From Bacteroidota bacterium (GTDB lineage Bacteria; Bacteroidota; Bacteroidia; Bacteroidales; GCA-2711565), in the NCBI GenBank assembly GCA_003353955.1, contig PIVJ01000006.1, forward strand, positions 1-61,550: a stretch of DNA of 61,550 nt, given 5' to 3'. Within the stretch, counting starts at the first letter, position 1. Each line of letters opens with the position of its first letter. Below the pieces are notes generated by a model, which was given only the letters and a program-made list of their open reading frames with translations, searched no databases and was not told the DNA's origin. The translations under genes and the position numbers were made by a program. Below are positions 7,144 to 16,236 of this stretch, in pieces.

Positions 7144-7890
7144 TCATTTATTCCAGATTTTCCATGATTGTTCTGCCTGAAGATGTAACATTTTTAGGCC
7201 ATTAATTGTTACTGCTCCTTTCTCTCTACCCAATTTCAGGAATTGAGTTTCTTCAGGATTATAAACCAAATCATACAAAAGATGATTTTGATTAATGAAC
7301 TCGTAAGGAATATTAACAACCTCATTTACATCTGGAAACGTTCCTACAGGCGTAGCATTGATAATGATATTATATGCTTTTAAAAGTACTTCGTTAATCA
7401 TATCATACCTGATCTGCCTTAACTTGTATTGGTTTCGGGTAACTTCCAGAAATGGAATTCCATTTCTAACCAGCACAAATTTAATTGCTTTTGAAGCACC
7501 TCCGGCACCCAAAACCAATGCCTTCTTATTATGATTTTGTAATAAGGGAAGAAGTGTTTTCTCAAATCCAAAAGTATCTGTGTTATAGCCTGTCAAGAAA
7601 GGTTTATTATCTCTACGCTTAATTTTAATTGTGTTGACAGCACCAATGAAACGAGAACCCCTGTCTATTTCATCTAAATAATTGATGATGCTTTGTTTAT
7701 ACGGAACGGTAACATTAAGACCGCTTAATTCAGGATGATTTTCTAAGATTTTTGGAAATTCATCAATGTCGTTTAATTCGAAGTTCAGATAAACCAGGTT
7801 ATTACGATTCTCATTCTTGAATTTGTTTTTAAAATATTCATTAGAGAATGAGTGTGTTAATGTTTTACCAATGAGCCCGTATGTCTTCAT
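7144..7890 (-). CDS. aroE: shikimate dehydrogenase
   Basis: AroE (EC 1.1.1.25) reduces 3-dehydroshikimate to shikimate with NADPH in aromatic amino acid synthesis. The N-terminal substrate-binding region reads YGLIGKTLTHSFSN (about 4-17), followed by LNVTVPYKQ with the catalytic Lys (about 58-66). The nucleotide-binding loop is VLGAGGASKAI (about 125-135), with the substrate-contacting INATPVGTFPD near 176. The length of 248 aa is normal for the short Bacteroidota form. It lies just downstream of the DUF368 gene on the same strand (21-bp gap) and may share its transcript. Confidence 0.95.
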   Translation of the reverse strand: MKTYGLIGKTLTHSFSNEYFKNKFKNENRNNLVYLNFELNDIDEFPKILENHPELSGLNVTVPYKQSIINYLDEIDRGSRFIGAVNTIKIKRRDNKPFLTGYNTDTFGFEKTLLPLLQNHNKKALVLGAGGASKAIKFVLVRNGIPFLEVTRNQYKLRQIRYDMINEVLLKAYNIIINATPVGTFPDVNEVVNIPYEFINQNHLLYDLVYNPEETQFLKLGREKGAVTINGLKMLHLQAEQSWKIWNK

Positions 7891-7911
7891 TTCCGGTTAT
7901 ATTCTATTTTG

Positions 7912-8850
7912 TTATTGTCTTTGCGCCAAGGTTTCTACGAACCAGATGCTAAGTATACCACAAGATATAAATAATATTGCAATCCAGAATTCCAAATTTA
8001 AGGATTGTGGTAAAATATGTTCAAATTTTAAAACAACAGCTTCCCCATTTTTTAATACAGATTCTCCAAATTCATTTAGTAGTAGTATTTTCTCTTTCCA
8101 AGGCCATAAAACACTCACCGATCCCAAAATAAATCCGGTCAATAAGGATATCGTTTCGTTCCTAAATCTTTTGAACACCCAGGAAATAAGATGTGAGAAC
8201 ACAATAATTCCAACTACGGCACCTAAAATTACCGGAGTAAGAATTGTAAAATCAAGATTATTTATCGCATCAATGGCAACTAATTTGTAATTACCCATAA
8301 GTAGCAGGATGAATGAGCCCGAGAGGCCAGGAAGTATCATACTACATATGGCTGCCACTCCACATAAAAAGAGATAGAAAAAGCTATTATTTTCGGTTGT
8401 TGGATTAAGTATTGAAATAAATACGGCAATCGTAGTTCCAATGATAAATGTAGTGATAACACGAATACTCCAATGTTTTACTGTCTTGCCCACAAAGTAG
8501 ACTGAAGCCAGTACCAGTCCGAAAAAATATGCCCAAATATAAACCGGATAATTAGTAAATAAGTGATCAAATAATTTAGCCAAACTTGCAATGGCTATCA
8601 CAATGCCAGCTAAAATTATTATCAGAAATTTAAGATCGGTATAATTGGAAAATGCCTTCCATTCAAATTTTAAAAGAAATCGTATTGCCTTTAAATTAAA
8701 CGATTTGATTGAGTTGATTAATCGTTCGAAGATACCCGTAATTAAAGCAATGGTTCCACCTGAAACTCCTGGAATCACATTGGCTGCACCCATCCCAATG
8801 CCTTTTAATAAATAAGCTAAATATTCTCTCATAGATTTAAAATTTATCAC
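7912..8850 (-). CDS. DUF368 membrane protein, probable polyprenyl-phosphate transporter
   Basis: The 312-residue protein has about 8-9 membrane helices. The family signature GMGAANVIPGVSGGTIALITG sits at about residues 19-39 and a second related loop, MILPGLSGSFILLLMG, near 170; the two look like an inverted repeat. DUF368 members, one of them named PopT, have been linked to recycling of undecaprenyl phosphate across the inner membrane. The function here is inferred from family. Confidence 0.85.
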   Translation of the reverse strand: MINFKSMREYLAYLLKGIGMGAANVIPGVSGGTIALITGIFERLINSIKSFNLKAIRFLLKFEWKAFSNYTDLKFLIIILAGIVIAIASLAKLFDHLFTNYPVYIWAYFFGLVLASVYFVGKTVKHWSIRVITTFIIGTTIAVFISILNPTTENNSFFYLFLCGVAAICSMILPGLSGSFILLLMGNYKLVAIDAINNLDFTILTPVILGAVVGIIVFSHLISWVFKRFRNETISLLTGFILGSVSVLWPWKEKILLLNEFGESVLKNGEAVVLKFEHILPQSLNLEFWIAILFISCGILSIWFVETLAQRQ

Positions 8851-8937
8851 TAAAATATTTCATAAATTGTACACGTTCGTAGGCTGGCGGATTTGAACTG
8901 GAGACCTGACTAAGTAAGCCTCTGAATTGATTTAAAT

Positions 8938-9309
8938 TTACAAACCTGTTCGATCCATCCAATCATTTAATTCTTTTAACATTACATTGAGATGATTGAG
9001 CCCATTATTATAAAGCGTGCTTGCAATCTGAACTACGGAAGCTCCGACAAGCAATTGCTTAATTATAGGTTTCCCATCATGAATGCCGGTTGAAGCTGCT
9101 AAATCACAGCCTGCTCTTCTTGACATTATCGATATCCAACGCATGGATAATGTAATTTCTTTCTCGAAAATGGGTTTAAGAGCAATGGCAGATGCGCCTT
9201 CTTTTTCAAGTTCAATTATAGCATTGATATCTTCGGTTAATCCACTACTTGCTGCAACGATTGGATTTTTAAATTTAAGATCCAGATATGTGGTTGTTAA
9301 ATCAGCCAT
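8938..9309 (-). pseudogene. dihydroorotate dehydrogenase-like gene with in-frame internal deletion
   Basis: The first ~50 residues (LKFKNPIVAASSGLTEDINA, ASAIALKPIFEKEI) match the N-terminus of class 1 dihydroorotate dehydrogenase-like proteins. The last ~70 (LSMRWISIMS, DLAASTGIHDG, QLLVGASVVQIASTLYNNG) match their C-terminus. The usual product is about 330 residues, and here only 123 remain. Roughly 190-200 codons, including the FMN-binding barrel strands and the catalytic loop, are missing with the frame kept. Such a product cannot form a TIM barrel, so I call it a deletion pseudogene. The intact family member is a flavoenzyme related to pyrimidine synthesis. Confidence 0.8.
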
Positions 9310-9370
9310 TTATTCAAAATAAAATGAAAAGGGAAATTACTAATAATGTTAAACTTGTGAAATGTAAATC

Positions 9371-10783
9371 TTATTTTTTTTCTTTAAAATCTTCGATTAT
9401 TTGAATAAGATTTGGATCGGTGAGGAGATGTGGGTGGTAGTCGAAAACTAGTTTGTGTTTCTGAAAATCTAATTGGAGACCCATTTCAAAACTTAGATAA
9501 CCTTCAGTGGTTTGGCCATTTTTTATTAAATAGCTTGCAAGTCGAAATAATAAATTCGCATTTTTTTCCTGTAGCTTAATTCCTTGTTGAATAATATTGA
9601 TTGCCTGTGTCATATCTTGTTCTAACGTATAGATATGAGAATAATCTAACCAAATATCAGGATGAGTCGGTTCAAGGTCACTTACTCTTTTGTATGAAAA
9701 TTTAGCATCTTCAGTTAAACCGTGTTTTTGTTGGGTGTCTCCCAGAATATACCAATATTCTGCATTGGTTTCCTCCAGATCTACCGCTCTTTTAATGCAT
9801 TTAAGAGCGGTAACGGGATTACTTAATTCATAATTAGATAGCCCAATTCCAATCCAGGCATCGGCAATTTTATCGTCTAACTCAATGGCTTTTTGGAAGT
9901 TATCAATAGCAGCAATATATTCATTCTCTTTTTCGTAACACTCTCCAATATAATAGTATGTCATACCTTCCGGTTCTTCATAAAGAAAAGTTTCCTGATA
10001 TGCTTCAATGGCTTTAGGATAATCTTTTAAACTTGCGTAAGAGTTCGCTCTATTGAAATAGGCCGAAGCAAATGTCTCGTCAATAGCGATAGAGAAATCA
10101 TAAGCATCAATGGCTTTTTCATATAACTCCATATTATTGTAAGCAATGCCCAAATTGAACCAGGCTGCTTTGGAATACGGGTTTTGATCTATAAACTGGG
10201 TATAAAATTTAATGCTCTCCTCAGTAAGGTTGGATAATTCAAAGCAGAATGAGAGTTCATAAATAATGGCCTCATTTCCCGGATTAACTTCAAGAACCTT
10301 TTTTAAATAAATGATCGCCTCTTTATAATCACCAATATTCTCGTACTCAAAAGCAATATTGGTATAAATTTCTTCAGGATCATCAGATAATCCAATGGCT
10401 ACCTTAAATTCTTCTATCGCTAAATTATATTTCTTCTGATGACTGTAAACAAATCCTTTGGTTAAGAAAACTTCAGAATTATTAGATTCAATTTTTTCTA
10501 CTTTCTCTAATAATACCAGTGCTTCATTATATTTATTTGATGCAATATGAAGTAAGGCTAGTTTAAACTGGAAGGTAATACAAGTCGGGTGCTGATTTAT
10601 TGCAGATCGAATGGAATGCTTCGCATGAATTAAGTTATTGCTCTCCAAGTAAAAATCAACGATGTCTTCAAATTCCTGTACATCAAAAAAGCAATCAAGC
10701 TTCTTTGAAACCATATCTTCGAAACGGGAAATCAATCCTTGTATTTGGTGTTCGTTTTCCGGCTCATCGAAATCACTCATCAT
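9371..10783 (-). CDS. tetratricopeptide repeat protein
   Basis: The 470-residue protein is made almost wholly of TPR units of about 34 residues, roughly a dozen from residue 45 to 440. Typical examples are AWFNLGIAYNNMELYEKAI, AYFNRANSYASLKDYPKAI and AWIGIGLSNYEL. No signal peptide or membrane helix is visible, so it is probably a cytoplasmic scaffold for protein contacts. Met-1 or Met-2 may be the start. It is a single gene on its strand, divergent from glmM with about 160 bp between. The specific partner is unknown. Confidence 0.85.
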   Translation of the reverse strand: MMSDFDEPENEHQIQGLISRFEDMVSKKLDCFFDVQEFEDIVDFYLESNNLIHAKHSIRSAINQHPTCITFQFKLALLHIASNKYNEALVLLEKVEKIESNNSEVFLTKGFVYSHQKKYNLAIEEFKVAIGLSDDPEEIYTNIAFEYENIGDYKEAIIYLKKVLEVNPGNEAIIYELSFCFELSNLTEESIKFYTQFIDQNPYSKAAWFNLGIAYNNMELYEKAIDAYDFSIAIDETFASAYFNRANSYASLKDYPKAIEAYQETFLYEEPEGMTYYYIGECYEKENEYIAAIDNFQKAIELDDKIADAWIGIGLSNYELSNPVTALKCIKRAVDLEETNAEYWYILGDTQQKHGLTEDAKFSYKRVSDLEPTHPDIWLDYSHIYTLEQDMTQAINIIQQGIKLQEKNANLLFRLASYLIKNGQTTEGYLSFEMGLQLDFQKHKLVFDYHPHLLTDPNLIQIIEDFKEKK

Positions 10784-10931
10784 GATAGGATCAGTTCTGT
10801 TTTAGTTGAAATTAGCAGGCAAATGTACACAATTTATCTTTAATGAAACATTCCTTAATATGAAAAGAAAACTTATTCAATTTTGATTTATAAGATTAAA
10901 TCATATCTGATGGATAAGTAAATTTTTTTCC

Positions 10932-10939
10932 TAATTTTG
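10932..10939 (+). promoter_or_regulatory. -7 box (TAATTTTG) at glmM
   Basis: The motif fits the Bacteroidota consensus TAnnTTTG. It ends only 6 bp before the ATG at 10946, so a transcript from it would be leaderless or nearly so. No strong -33 box is visible. Confidence 0.35.
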
Positions 10940-10945
10940 TTTGAT

Positions 10946-12331
10946 ATGACACTTATTAAATCAATCTCTGGAATTAGAGGCACCACAGGTGGAAACGCAG
11001 GGACTAATCTGACACCACTGGATGTTGTAAAATTTACGGCTGCATTCATCACTTTCTTAAAAAAAGACATAATGCATAAAAGGACCAGTTTGGTCTTGGG
11101 TCGGGATGCCCGGATATCCGGGCCAATGTATAGCCGGATAATAATTGCAACAGCCAATGCCATGGGAGTAGATATCACAGATTTAGGCTTATCAACTACG
11201 CCTACTGTTGAAATTGCTGTCCCGATATTGAATGCAGATGGCGGAATTATTATTACTGCCAGTCATAATCCGGCAGAATGGAATGCATTAAAATTGTTAA
11301 ACAAAAAAGGTGAATTTCTTTCAGCCAGAGATGGGGATGAATTACTCAAAATAGCAGATCAGGAAAATTTTACTTTTAATGGAGTTCATGAACTTGGAAC
11401 TTTAACAATTGACAGTTCCTTTTTTGATAAGCACATTAAAATGATATTGGACTTGCCTTTGGTTGATCGGAACGTTATTGAGAAAGCGAAGTTAAAAGTA
11501 GCCATTGACTGTGTGAACTCAACCGGAGGATTAGTACTTCCTAATTTGTTGAGGAAGTTGGGAGTGGAAGAGATTATAGAAATTTACTGTGAGCCGAATG
11601 GACAATTTCCACATAATCCGGAGCCCTTGCCTGAGAATTTATCTGCCATTTCAAAATTAGTTATTGAGAGGAAATGTGATGTTGGTTTTGTTGTTGATCC
11701 TGATGTTGACCGATTAGCAATCGTTAGCGAAGATGGAAGTATGTTCGGTGAAGAGTTTACATTGGTTGCTGTAGCCGATTATGTCTTACAAAATAAACAG
11801 GGGAATACGGTTTCAAATCTATCCTCAACGGTTTCATTAAAAGAAATTACTGAAAAGCACAGAGGGAGCTATTCTGCATCTGCAGTAGGAGAAGTGAATG
11901 TAGTTGAACTAATGAAAAGCACAAATGCAATTATTGGTGGCGAAGGTAATGGCGGCGTAATCTACCCAGCACTTCATTATGGTCGGGATGCATTGGTTGG
12001 TATCGCTTTATTTCTAACGCATCTGTCAAAATCAAACTTGAAATGTTCAGCACTAAGGGCAACGTATCCTTATTATCATATCTCAAAAAATAAAATTGCA
12101 TTACCATTAGATACAGATATGGACTTGATTCTTAACTCAATTCAAGATAAATATCAGAATCAAGCAAATTCAAGGATTGATGGATTGAGAATTGAATTTG
12201 GAAGTGCATGGGTTCATCTGCGAAAATCAAATACCGAGCCTATTATAAGAATTTATGCGGAGAGTACTAATAAAGATAAAGCAGATAAACTGGCTGCAAT
12301 AGTTATTGAATTTATAAAGACACTTTTGTGA
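10946..12331 (+). CDS. glmM: phosphoglucosamine mutase (phosphohexomutase family)
   Basis: The enzyme (EC 5.4.2.10) converts glucosamine-6-phosphate to glucosamine-1-phosphate for UDP-GlcNAc. I chose the ATG at 10946; the frame is open from a TTG at 10937. The catalytic phosphoserine is in TASHNP (Ser106 from this ATG). The metal loop is DPDVDR (near 242), the sugar loop GEGNGG (near 330) and the phosphate-binding part RKSNTEP (near 430). At 461 residues it has family length. A phosphomannomutase activity cannot be ruled out, since the two specificities share these motifs, but this short Bacteroidota form is usually taken as GlmM. Confidence 0.9.
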   Translation: MTLIKSISGIRGTTGGNAGTNLTPLDVVKFTAAFITFLKKDIMHKRTSLVLGRDARISGPMYSRIIIATANAMGVDITDLGLSTTPTVEIAVPILNADGGIIITASHNPAEWNALKLLNKKGEFLSARDGDELLKIADQENFTFNGVHELGTLTIDSSFFDKHIKMILDLPLVDRNVIEKAKLKVAIDCVNSTGGLVLPNLLRKLGVEEIIEIYCEPNGQFPHNPEPLPENLSAISKLVIERKCDVGFVVDPDVDRLAIVSEDGSMFGEEFTLVAVADYVLQNKQGNTVSNLSSTVSLKEITEKHRGSYSASAVGEVNVVELMKSTNAIIGGEGNGGVIYPALHYGRDALVGIALFLTHLSKSNLKCSALRATYPYYHISKNKIALPLDTDMDLILNSIQDKYQNQANSRIDGLRIEFGSAWVHLRKSNTEPIIRIYAESTNKDKADKLAAIVIEFIKTLL

Positions 12332-12394
12332 GATAAGACCCGATAGGCTACTAAGTTTCTTTTTATCTTAGTGTTTTCTTTAGTAATTATTATT

Positions 12395-12619
12395 ATGGCG
12401 ACCCGACGAAAACGCAAACCCAAACCAACAGTCTTTAAAAGTATCACATTTAAACTTTCGATGAGGCAAAAAAAATCATTGAAGACCTATTGTGCCGCCA
12501 GAAAAACTACCCCTACCAAACTAATAAAAAAGATGATTTGGCCATACATCAATAATTATTCACAACGTGTTCCTGAAGAATATTACACTTCTGAGAATCA
12601 ATTAGATTTATTTGATTAG
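12395..12619 (+). CDS. small basic protein, possibly DNA-binding
   Basis: From the ATG at 12395 the product has 74 residues. The N-terminus is very basic (ATRRKRKPKP). The pattern SITFKLSMRQKKSLKTYCAA followed by TTPTKLIKKMIWPYI recalls a ribbon-helix-helix fold: a beta strand, then two helices with Thr-Pro at the helix cap. The tail is acidic and ends in DLFD. I do not recognise a named family, and a DNA- or RNA-binding role is only inferred. It follows glmM by about 60 bp. Confidence 0.6.
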   Translation: MATRRKRKPKPTVFKSITFKLSMRQKKSLKTYCAARKTTPTKLIKKMIWPYINNYSQRVPEEYYTSENQLDLFD

Positions 12620-12695
12620 TATAATGAAACACAATGTTTTTAACTAATTTGACATAAGCTATCAAACTAAAAACCTATGCGGTTCTTTTTAAAAG

Positions 12696-12961
12696 TTAGC
12701 TAGAAATTACCAACGGTTGTGCAGGTCGATTTTCTATATCCGCTCTTTCATAATATGTATATTGTAATGTGGCAATTGGTTCGCCATTTTCATCCCAAAC
12801 AGCTTGTATTCTTGTAGTAGCGGTATATTCGAAGTGATGACCATTAACCGGTATTTCATGGGTTGTAACTACTGATACTCAGCTTCGATATTACGATTTT
12901 ATGGAAATACGTTTGGTAATAATAGTATTGCAATTATTGCAGATAAAATAAATCTTTTCAT
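12696..12961 (-). pseudogene. N-terminal remnant of a secreted peptidase S10-like gene
   Basis: On the minus strand, a signal-peptide-like start (MKRFILSAIIAILLLPN from 12961) hits a stop after 20 codons. In a shifted frame the sequence then reads HEIPVNGHHFEYTATTRIQ, VWDENGEPIATLQYTYYER and DIENRPAQPL before a stop at 12696. This resembles the segment before the NGGPGSSS active-site region of serine carboxypeptidase (S10)-like proteins common in Bacteroidota. Everything from the catalytic serine on is missing. Frameshift plus truncation show a dead gene. It lies directly against the end of recR. Confidence 0.6.
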
Positions 12962-12967
12962 TAGAAC

Positions 12968-13582
12968 TTATAGCTTGGTGGAATAGGGGGTGCGATTAAG
13001 AATAGATCTTCCCAAGGTAATCTCATCCGCGTATTCTAATTCATCTCCAATGGATACTCCGCGGGCAATCGTTGTTATTTCAATGTTAAGATCTTTCAGT
13101 TTTTTATAGATGTAAAAGTTGGTAGTATCTCCTTCAATCGTTGTTGAAAGTGCCATGATTACTTCATTGGTATCATCATTTTTAACCCTTTCAATTAGCG
13201 GATCAATATGTAAGTCCTGTGGCCCAATGCCATCCATTGGAGAAATAATTCCTCCCAGCACGTGATACAATCCTGTAAATTGAGATGTGTTTTCAATAGC
13301 CATTACATCCCGAATGTCCTCAACAACACATATGATGGATGAATTGCGTTTTTTACTGGCACAAATTTCACAAATATCCGTATCTGAGATGTTATAACAT
13401 TTCGTGCAATGCTTTATATTGTTTCGCATTTGAATAATACTATTTCCGAAAAATTCAACTTCCATCGAGTTTCGCTTGAGTAAATGCAGGGCGAGGCGCA
13501 GTGCACTCTTACGACCAATTCCAGGCAGTTTTGATAATTCATTAACTGCTTCTTCAAGTAATTTGGATGAATAAGTATTCAC
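12968..13582 (-). CDS. recR: recombination mediator protein RecR
   Basis: RecR works with RecO (and RecF, encoded at 49.6 kb) to load RecA on gapped DNA. The helix-hairpin-helix [20 protein letters not shown] is at about 16-35. The four-cysteine zinc finger is CTKCYNI...CEICASK near 57-75. The Toprim domain starts at [15 protein letters not shown] near 82, and [16 protein letters not shown] lies near the end. The length of 204 aa is usual. It is a single gene, transcribed away from the MORN-like gene. Confidence 0.96.
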   Translation of the reverse strand: MNTYSSKLLEEAVNELSKLPGIGRKSALRLALHLLKRNSMEVEFFGNSIIQMRNNIKHCTKCYNISDTDICEICASKKRNSSIICVVEDIRDVMAIENTSQFTGLYHVLGGIISPMDGIGPQDLHIDPLIERVKNDDTNEVIMALSTTIEGDTTNFYIYKKLKDLNIEITTIARGVSIGDELEYADEITLGRSILNRTPYSTKL

Positions 13583-13680
13583 AGATTTGTGCTAAGTTTA
13601 ATGAATGACAAAGTTAAGTTAATTCGTCATTATCTAATAAAAAATATAACTTTACGTTCTTGAAAGATAAGAGTAACCTT

Positions 13681-14382
13681 ATGAAAAAAATCATCTTATT
13701 ACTAGGCATCGTAATGCTGTTTATTAATCTTCATGGACAAAGTTTGGCTAATGATAATCACAACGATGAATATGGAAGAAAGCAAGGGTATTGGAAGTCC
13801 TATGATAATATGGGGGTGTTGAAATATGAAGGGCGATTTGTTAATGATATTCCACAAGGTGAATTCAAGTATTATTATCCAACAGAAAAATTAAAAGCGG
13901 TTTCATTTATTTATGATGATGGTAAAAAATCGAGAACTATTTTATACCACAGAAATGGTAAGATTATGGCCTCGGGCAACTACCTCAATCAAGAAAAAGA
14001 TAGTGTTTGGCATTACTTCAGTGAGTACGATGGTGAATTGCTTTCAGAAGAAATTTACATGAGAAATATTAAGGAGGGCATATGGACAAATTATTATCCG
14101 GGCAAAAAAATAGCTGAACAAATTACATACGAAAGGGATAAAAGGCATGGATCATGGACTCAGTTTTATATTGATGGTTCGGTGAAATTTAAAGGCAATT
14201 ATATTGATGGTGATAAAGAAGGAGTGTTTCTTGCTTATCACACTAATGGAAATATTGAGGTAAAAGGCAGTTATAAAGATTCGTTAAAAGAAGGAGTTTG
14301 GCAGCATTTCGATGAAGAAAATATGTTGATAAAAGAGGAGGTTTTTGAACGTGGAAAGTTGAAATCTAAAAATGAGTATTAA
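13681..14382 (+). CDS. secreted MORN-like (YwqK-type) repeat protein
   Basis: From the ATG at 13681 (the frame is open from a TTG at 13660) the product has 233 residues. It has a signal peptide ending near GQS and about seven repeats of ~23 residues with the pattern G-x-W-x2-Y-x3-G-x-[IL]-x4-Y-x-[ND]-G. Examples are KQGYWKSYDNMGVLKYEG and KEGVWQHFDEENMLIKEE. This is the MORN_2/YwqK-type repeat, very common in Bacteroidota; the database label antitoxin is not a reliable function. Probably a periplasmic or surface protein. It is convergent with the DUF4440-like lipoprotein, with a 4-bp overlap of the stops. Confidence 0.8.
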   Translation: MKKIILLLGIVMLFINLHGQSLANDNHNDEYGRKQGYWKSYDNMGVLKYEGRFVNDIPQGEFKYYYPTEKLKAVSFIYDDGKKSRTILYHRNGKIMASGNYLNQEKDSVWHYFSEYDGELLSEEIYMRNIKEGIWTNYYPGKKIAEQITYERDKRHGSWTQFYIDGSVKFKGNYIDGDKEGVFLAYHTNGNIEVKGSYKDSLKEGVWQHFDEENMLIKEEVFERGKLKSKNEY

Positions 14383-14843
14383 TTTTCTTTAATTCCCAAT
14401 CCTTCGTTGCCTAAATCCATCACTAATTTCCAATCTCCCTGGTCATCCTTCTTCCATATTGAAACATAGCTTCCGTAGGAATGCATGTCGGTTTCATTAA
14501 CTAAAAGATCGTAAATCCCATAAGTATAGCCTAAATCTCCCGATTGTGAAACGAAAGCTTTTGTTGGTTTCCAACTGAGTTGATAAGATTGGTCATCTCC
14601 CTCATACAATTTTTTAAATTGATCATATCCTTCAAAGGGCATCGCATTGGCTGTTATTAATACAGCTTCTTTATCTAAATACTTTAAAAATGCATCATTT
14701 CTTCCATGTTCAACCGAATAATCTGAGAACTCTGTATCTACCTCCATAAGTGATTTAATTTCGGTTTCCATATCTATTGTGTTACATGAACTCATATAAA
14801 TCAATAAAAAGAGTGCGAAAAGATTTAGATTTCTTTTTGTCAT
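14379..14843 (-). CDS. SnoaL/DUF4440-like lipoprotein
   Basis: I place the start at 14843 (MTKRNLNLF); the frame is open upstream to 14894. A lipoprotein signal ends in IYMSSC. The rest, about 135 residues, looks like an NTF2-like cone fold of the DUF4440/SnoaL type: FSDYSVEHGRNDAFLKYLDK, then AFVSQSGDLGYTYGIYDL, then YVSIWKKDDQGDWKLVMDLG. Related proteins bind small ligands or have no known activity. It starts 10 bp after the upstream CoA-transferase-like gene ends and is probably the last gene of the dapF-mltG operon. Confidence 0.75.
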   Translation of the reverse strand: MTKRNLNLFALFLLIYMSSCNTIDMETEIKSLMEVDTEFSDYSVEHGRNDAFLKYLDKEAVLITANAMPFEGYDQFKKLYEGDDQSYQLSWKPTKAFVSQSGDLGYTYGIYDLLVNETDMHSYGSYVSIWKKDDQGDWKLVMDLGNEGLGIKEN

Positions 14844-14853
14844 AAGGTTCGAT

Positions 14854-16209
14854 TTAAATTTGATCGTAAGCGATAAATCCTTTCGGTGAAACATCCTTCA
14901 ACGCTACGAGAGGATTATGAAATGATTCACTCTCGTAAATTTGTTTTAATAATTGATCTCTAAATTTCGGAGCAGCAAGATGTGCAATTCCTACCGCATG
15001 TTCTGCAATATTTAATCCTTTTGGGTTAAAGGCTCCATTTTCTGTCACAATAATCACAGGATCTGCAGCAATTGCAGTGGTTGTAATTCCTTCCGGACAA
15101 CAATCAATAATTTTAGACTCACCCTTCTTGGTAGTAGATTTCATAGCAATAATCGGCTTTCCACCTTCGGATAAGTATGAGCCTCTTAGATAGTCAACCT
15201 GACCTCCAATGCCGCTGTAGATTTGGCGGGCTTTGAGTGAGTCGGCCCATATGTTACCATGCAAATCGGCACCCATCGCACTATTAATAGCAGTCATTTT
15301 AGGTTGTCGGGCAATATTTAAAATGCTGTTGGTGAAATTGGAAGGTCGACTTTGAACGGAACTATTGGCATGATACCATTTATAACCCTTTCGTCCGGCT
15401 GCCAGAAAAATGGTTGCACGTGAAAATCTAGCATCTAGATATTTATTTGTAACTACCCCGGCATCAACCAAACGCCGCATTGCACCCGAAAATAGCTCAG
15501 TAAAGATCCCGAGATCTTTCACTCCTTTCTCAAGTATTCCGATTGTGACTGCTTCAGGAACTTCTCCAATGCCATATTGAAGTGTGCTTCCGTCTTCTAT
15601 AAAGAGTTCCGTGATGAGCCTTCCAATTTTTAAGGATTGTTCATCGGGGTCTTTAACCGGACTACTTGGTAAATCATAATCGGATTCAATTAAATAATCA
15701 ATTTCTTTTTCATGAATGGTTGTTCCTAAAATGAAAGGCATTTTTTTATTTTTCTCAGCAATAACAATTCCGCCATTGTTTTTTGTACATTCAATTGCAG
15801 CCTGAGCACCTTCAACGGTGGTTCCATAGCTGTAATTCCCTCCATTATCAGGTCCGCTGATTGAAAGAAAAACCACATTGGGCTGGATGCTTTCCTTTAG
15901 TTGACGAGGAATATCAGAAAGATGCATTAACTGATAAGAAGCTCTGCCATCATTCATTGCTGCTCTGGAAAGGGCACCATTGAAGATTACCCGATGGGTG
16001 ATTCTTTTACACACTCTTCGATCGAATAACTCAGGCACATCACCTAATAATAACAAGCTTAACAAATCGACACCTTTAATACTTTCATCTTTTGCTAATT
16101 GCTTTAATAATGTCTGAGGTGTTGCAGCATTACCTGCTGTATAGATTACGCTTCCTTCTTTAATTATCTTTGAATTAATTACTTCTTCTACCTTTTTGAT
16201 GACCTTCAT
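14854..16209 (-). CDS. acetyl-CoA hydrolase/transferase family protein
   Basis: The 451-residue protein belongs to the class I-like CoA-transferases that include acetyl-CoA hydrolase, succinyl-CoA:acetate CoA-transferase and 4-hydroxybutyrate CoA-transferase. Recognisable parts are FLSISGPDNGGNYSYGTT (near 122), YGIGEVPEAV (near 207), FTELFSGAMRRLVDAGVVT (near 230, with a candidate catalytic Glu), GIGGQVDYLRGS (near 325) and HAVGIAHLAAPKFRDQLL near the end. It could make acetate or move CoA between short acids in fermentation. The substrate cannot be set from sequence. It sits in the dapF-to-lipoprotein run, 27 bp after the HAD gene. Confidence 0.85.
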   Translation of the reverse strand: MKVIKKVEEVINSKIIKEGSVIYTAGNAATPQTLLKQLAKDESIKGVDLLSLLLLGDVPELFDRRVCKRITHRVIFNGALSRAAMNDGRASYQLMHLSDIPRQLKESIQPNVVFLSISGPDNGGNYSYGTTVEGAQAAIECTKNNGGIVIAEKNKKMPFILGTTIHEKEIDYLIESDYDLPSSPVKDPDEQSLKIGRLITELFIEDGSTLQYGIGEVPEAVTIGILEKGVKDLGIFTELFSGAMRRLVDAGVVTNKYLDARFSRATIFLAAGRKGYKWYHANSSVQSRPSNFTNSILNIARQPKMTAINSAMGADLHGNIWADSLKARQIYSGIGGQVDYLRGSYLSEGGKPIIAMKSTTKKGESKIIDCCPEGITTTAIAADPVIIVTENGAFNPKGLNIAEHAVGIAHLAAPKFRDQLLKQIYESESFHNPLVALKDVSPKGFIAYDQI

Positions 16210-16236
16210 TCTTGTTTTCTTGTGATTAAATTAATG

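Noticed and set aside
8876-8912. tRNA-like 3' end on the minus strand (TCTCCAGTTCAAATCCGCC)
   Set aside because: The TTCAAAT loop looks like a T-arm, but the flanking bases do not form the 5-bp T-stem and there is no D-arm, anticodon arm or acceptor partner nearby. It is at best a vestige.
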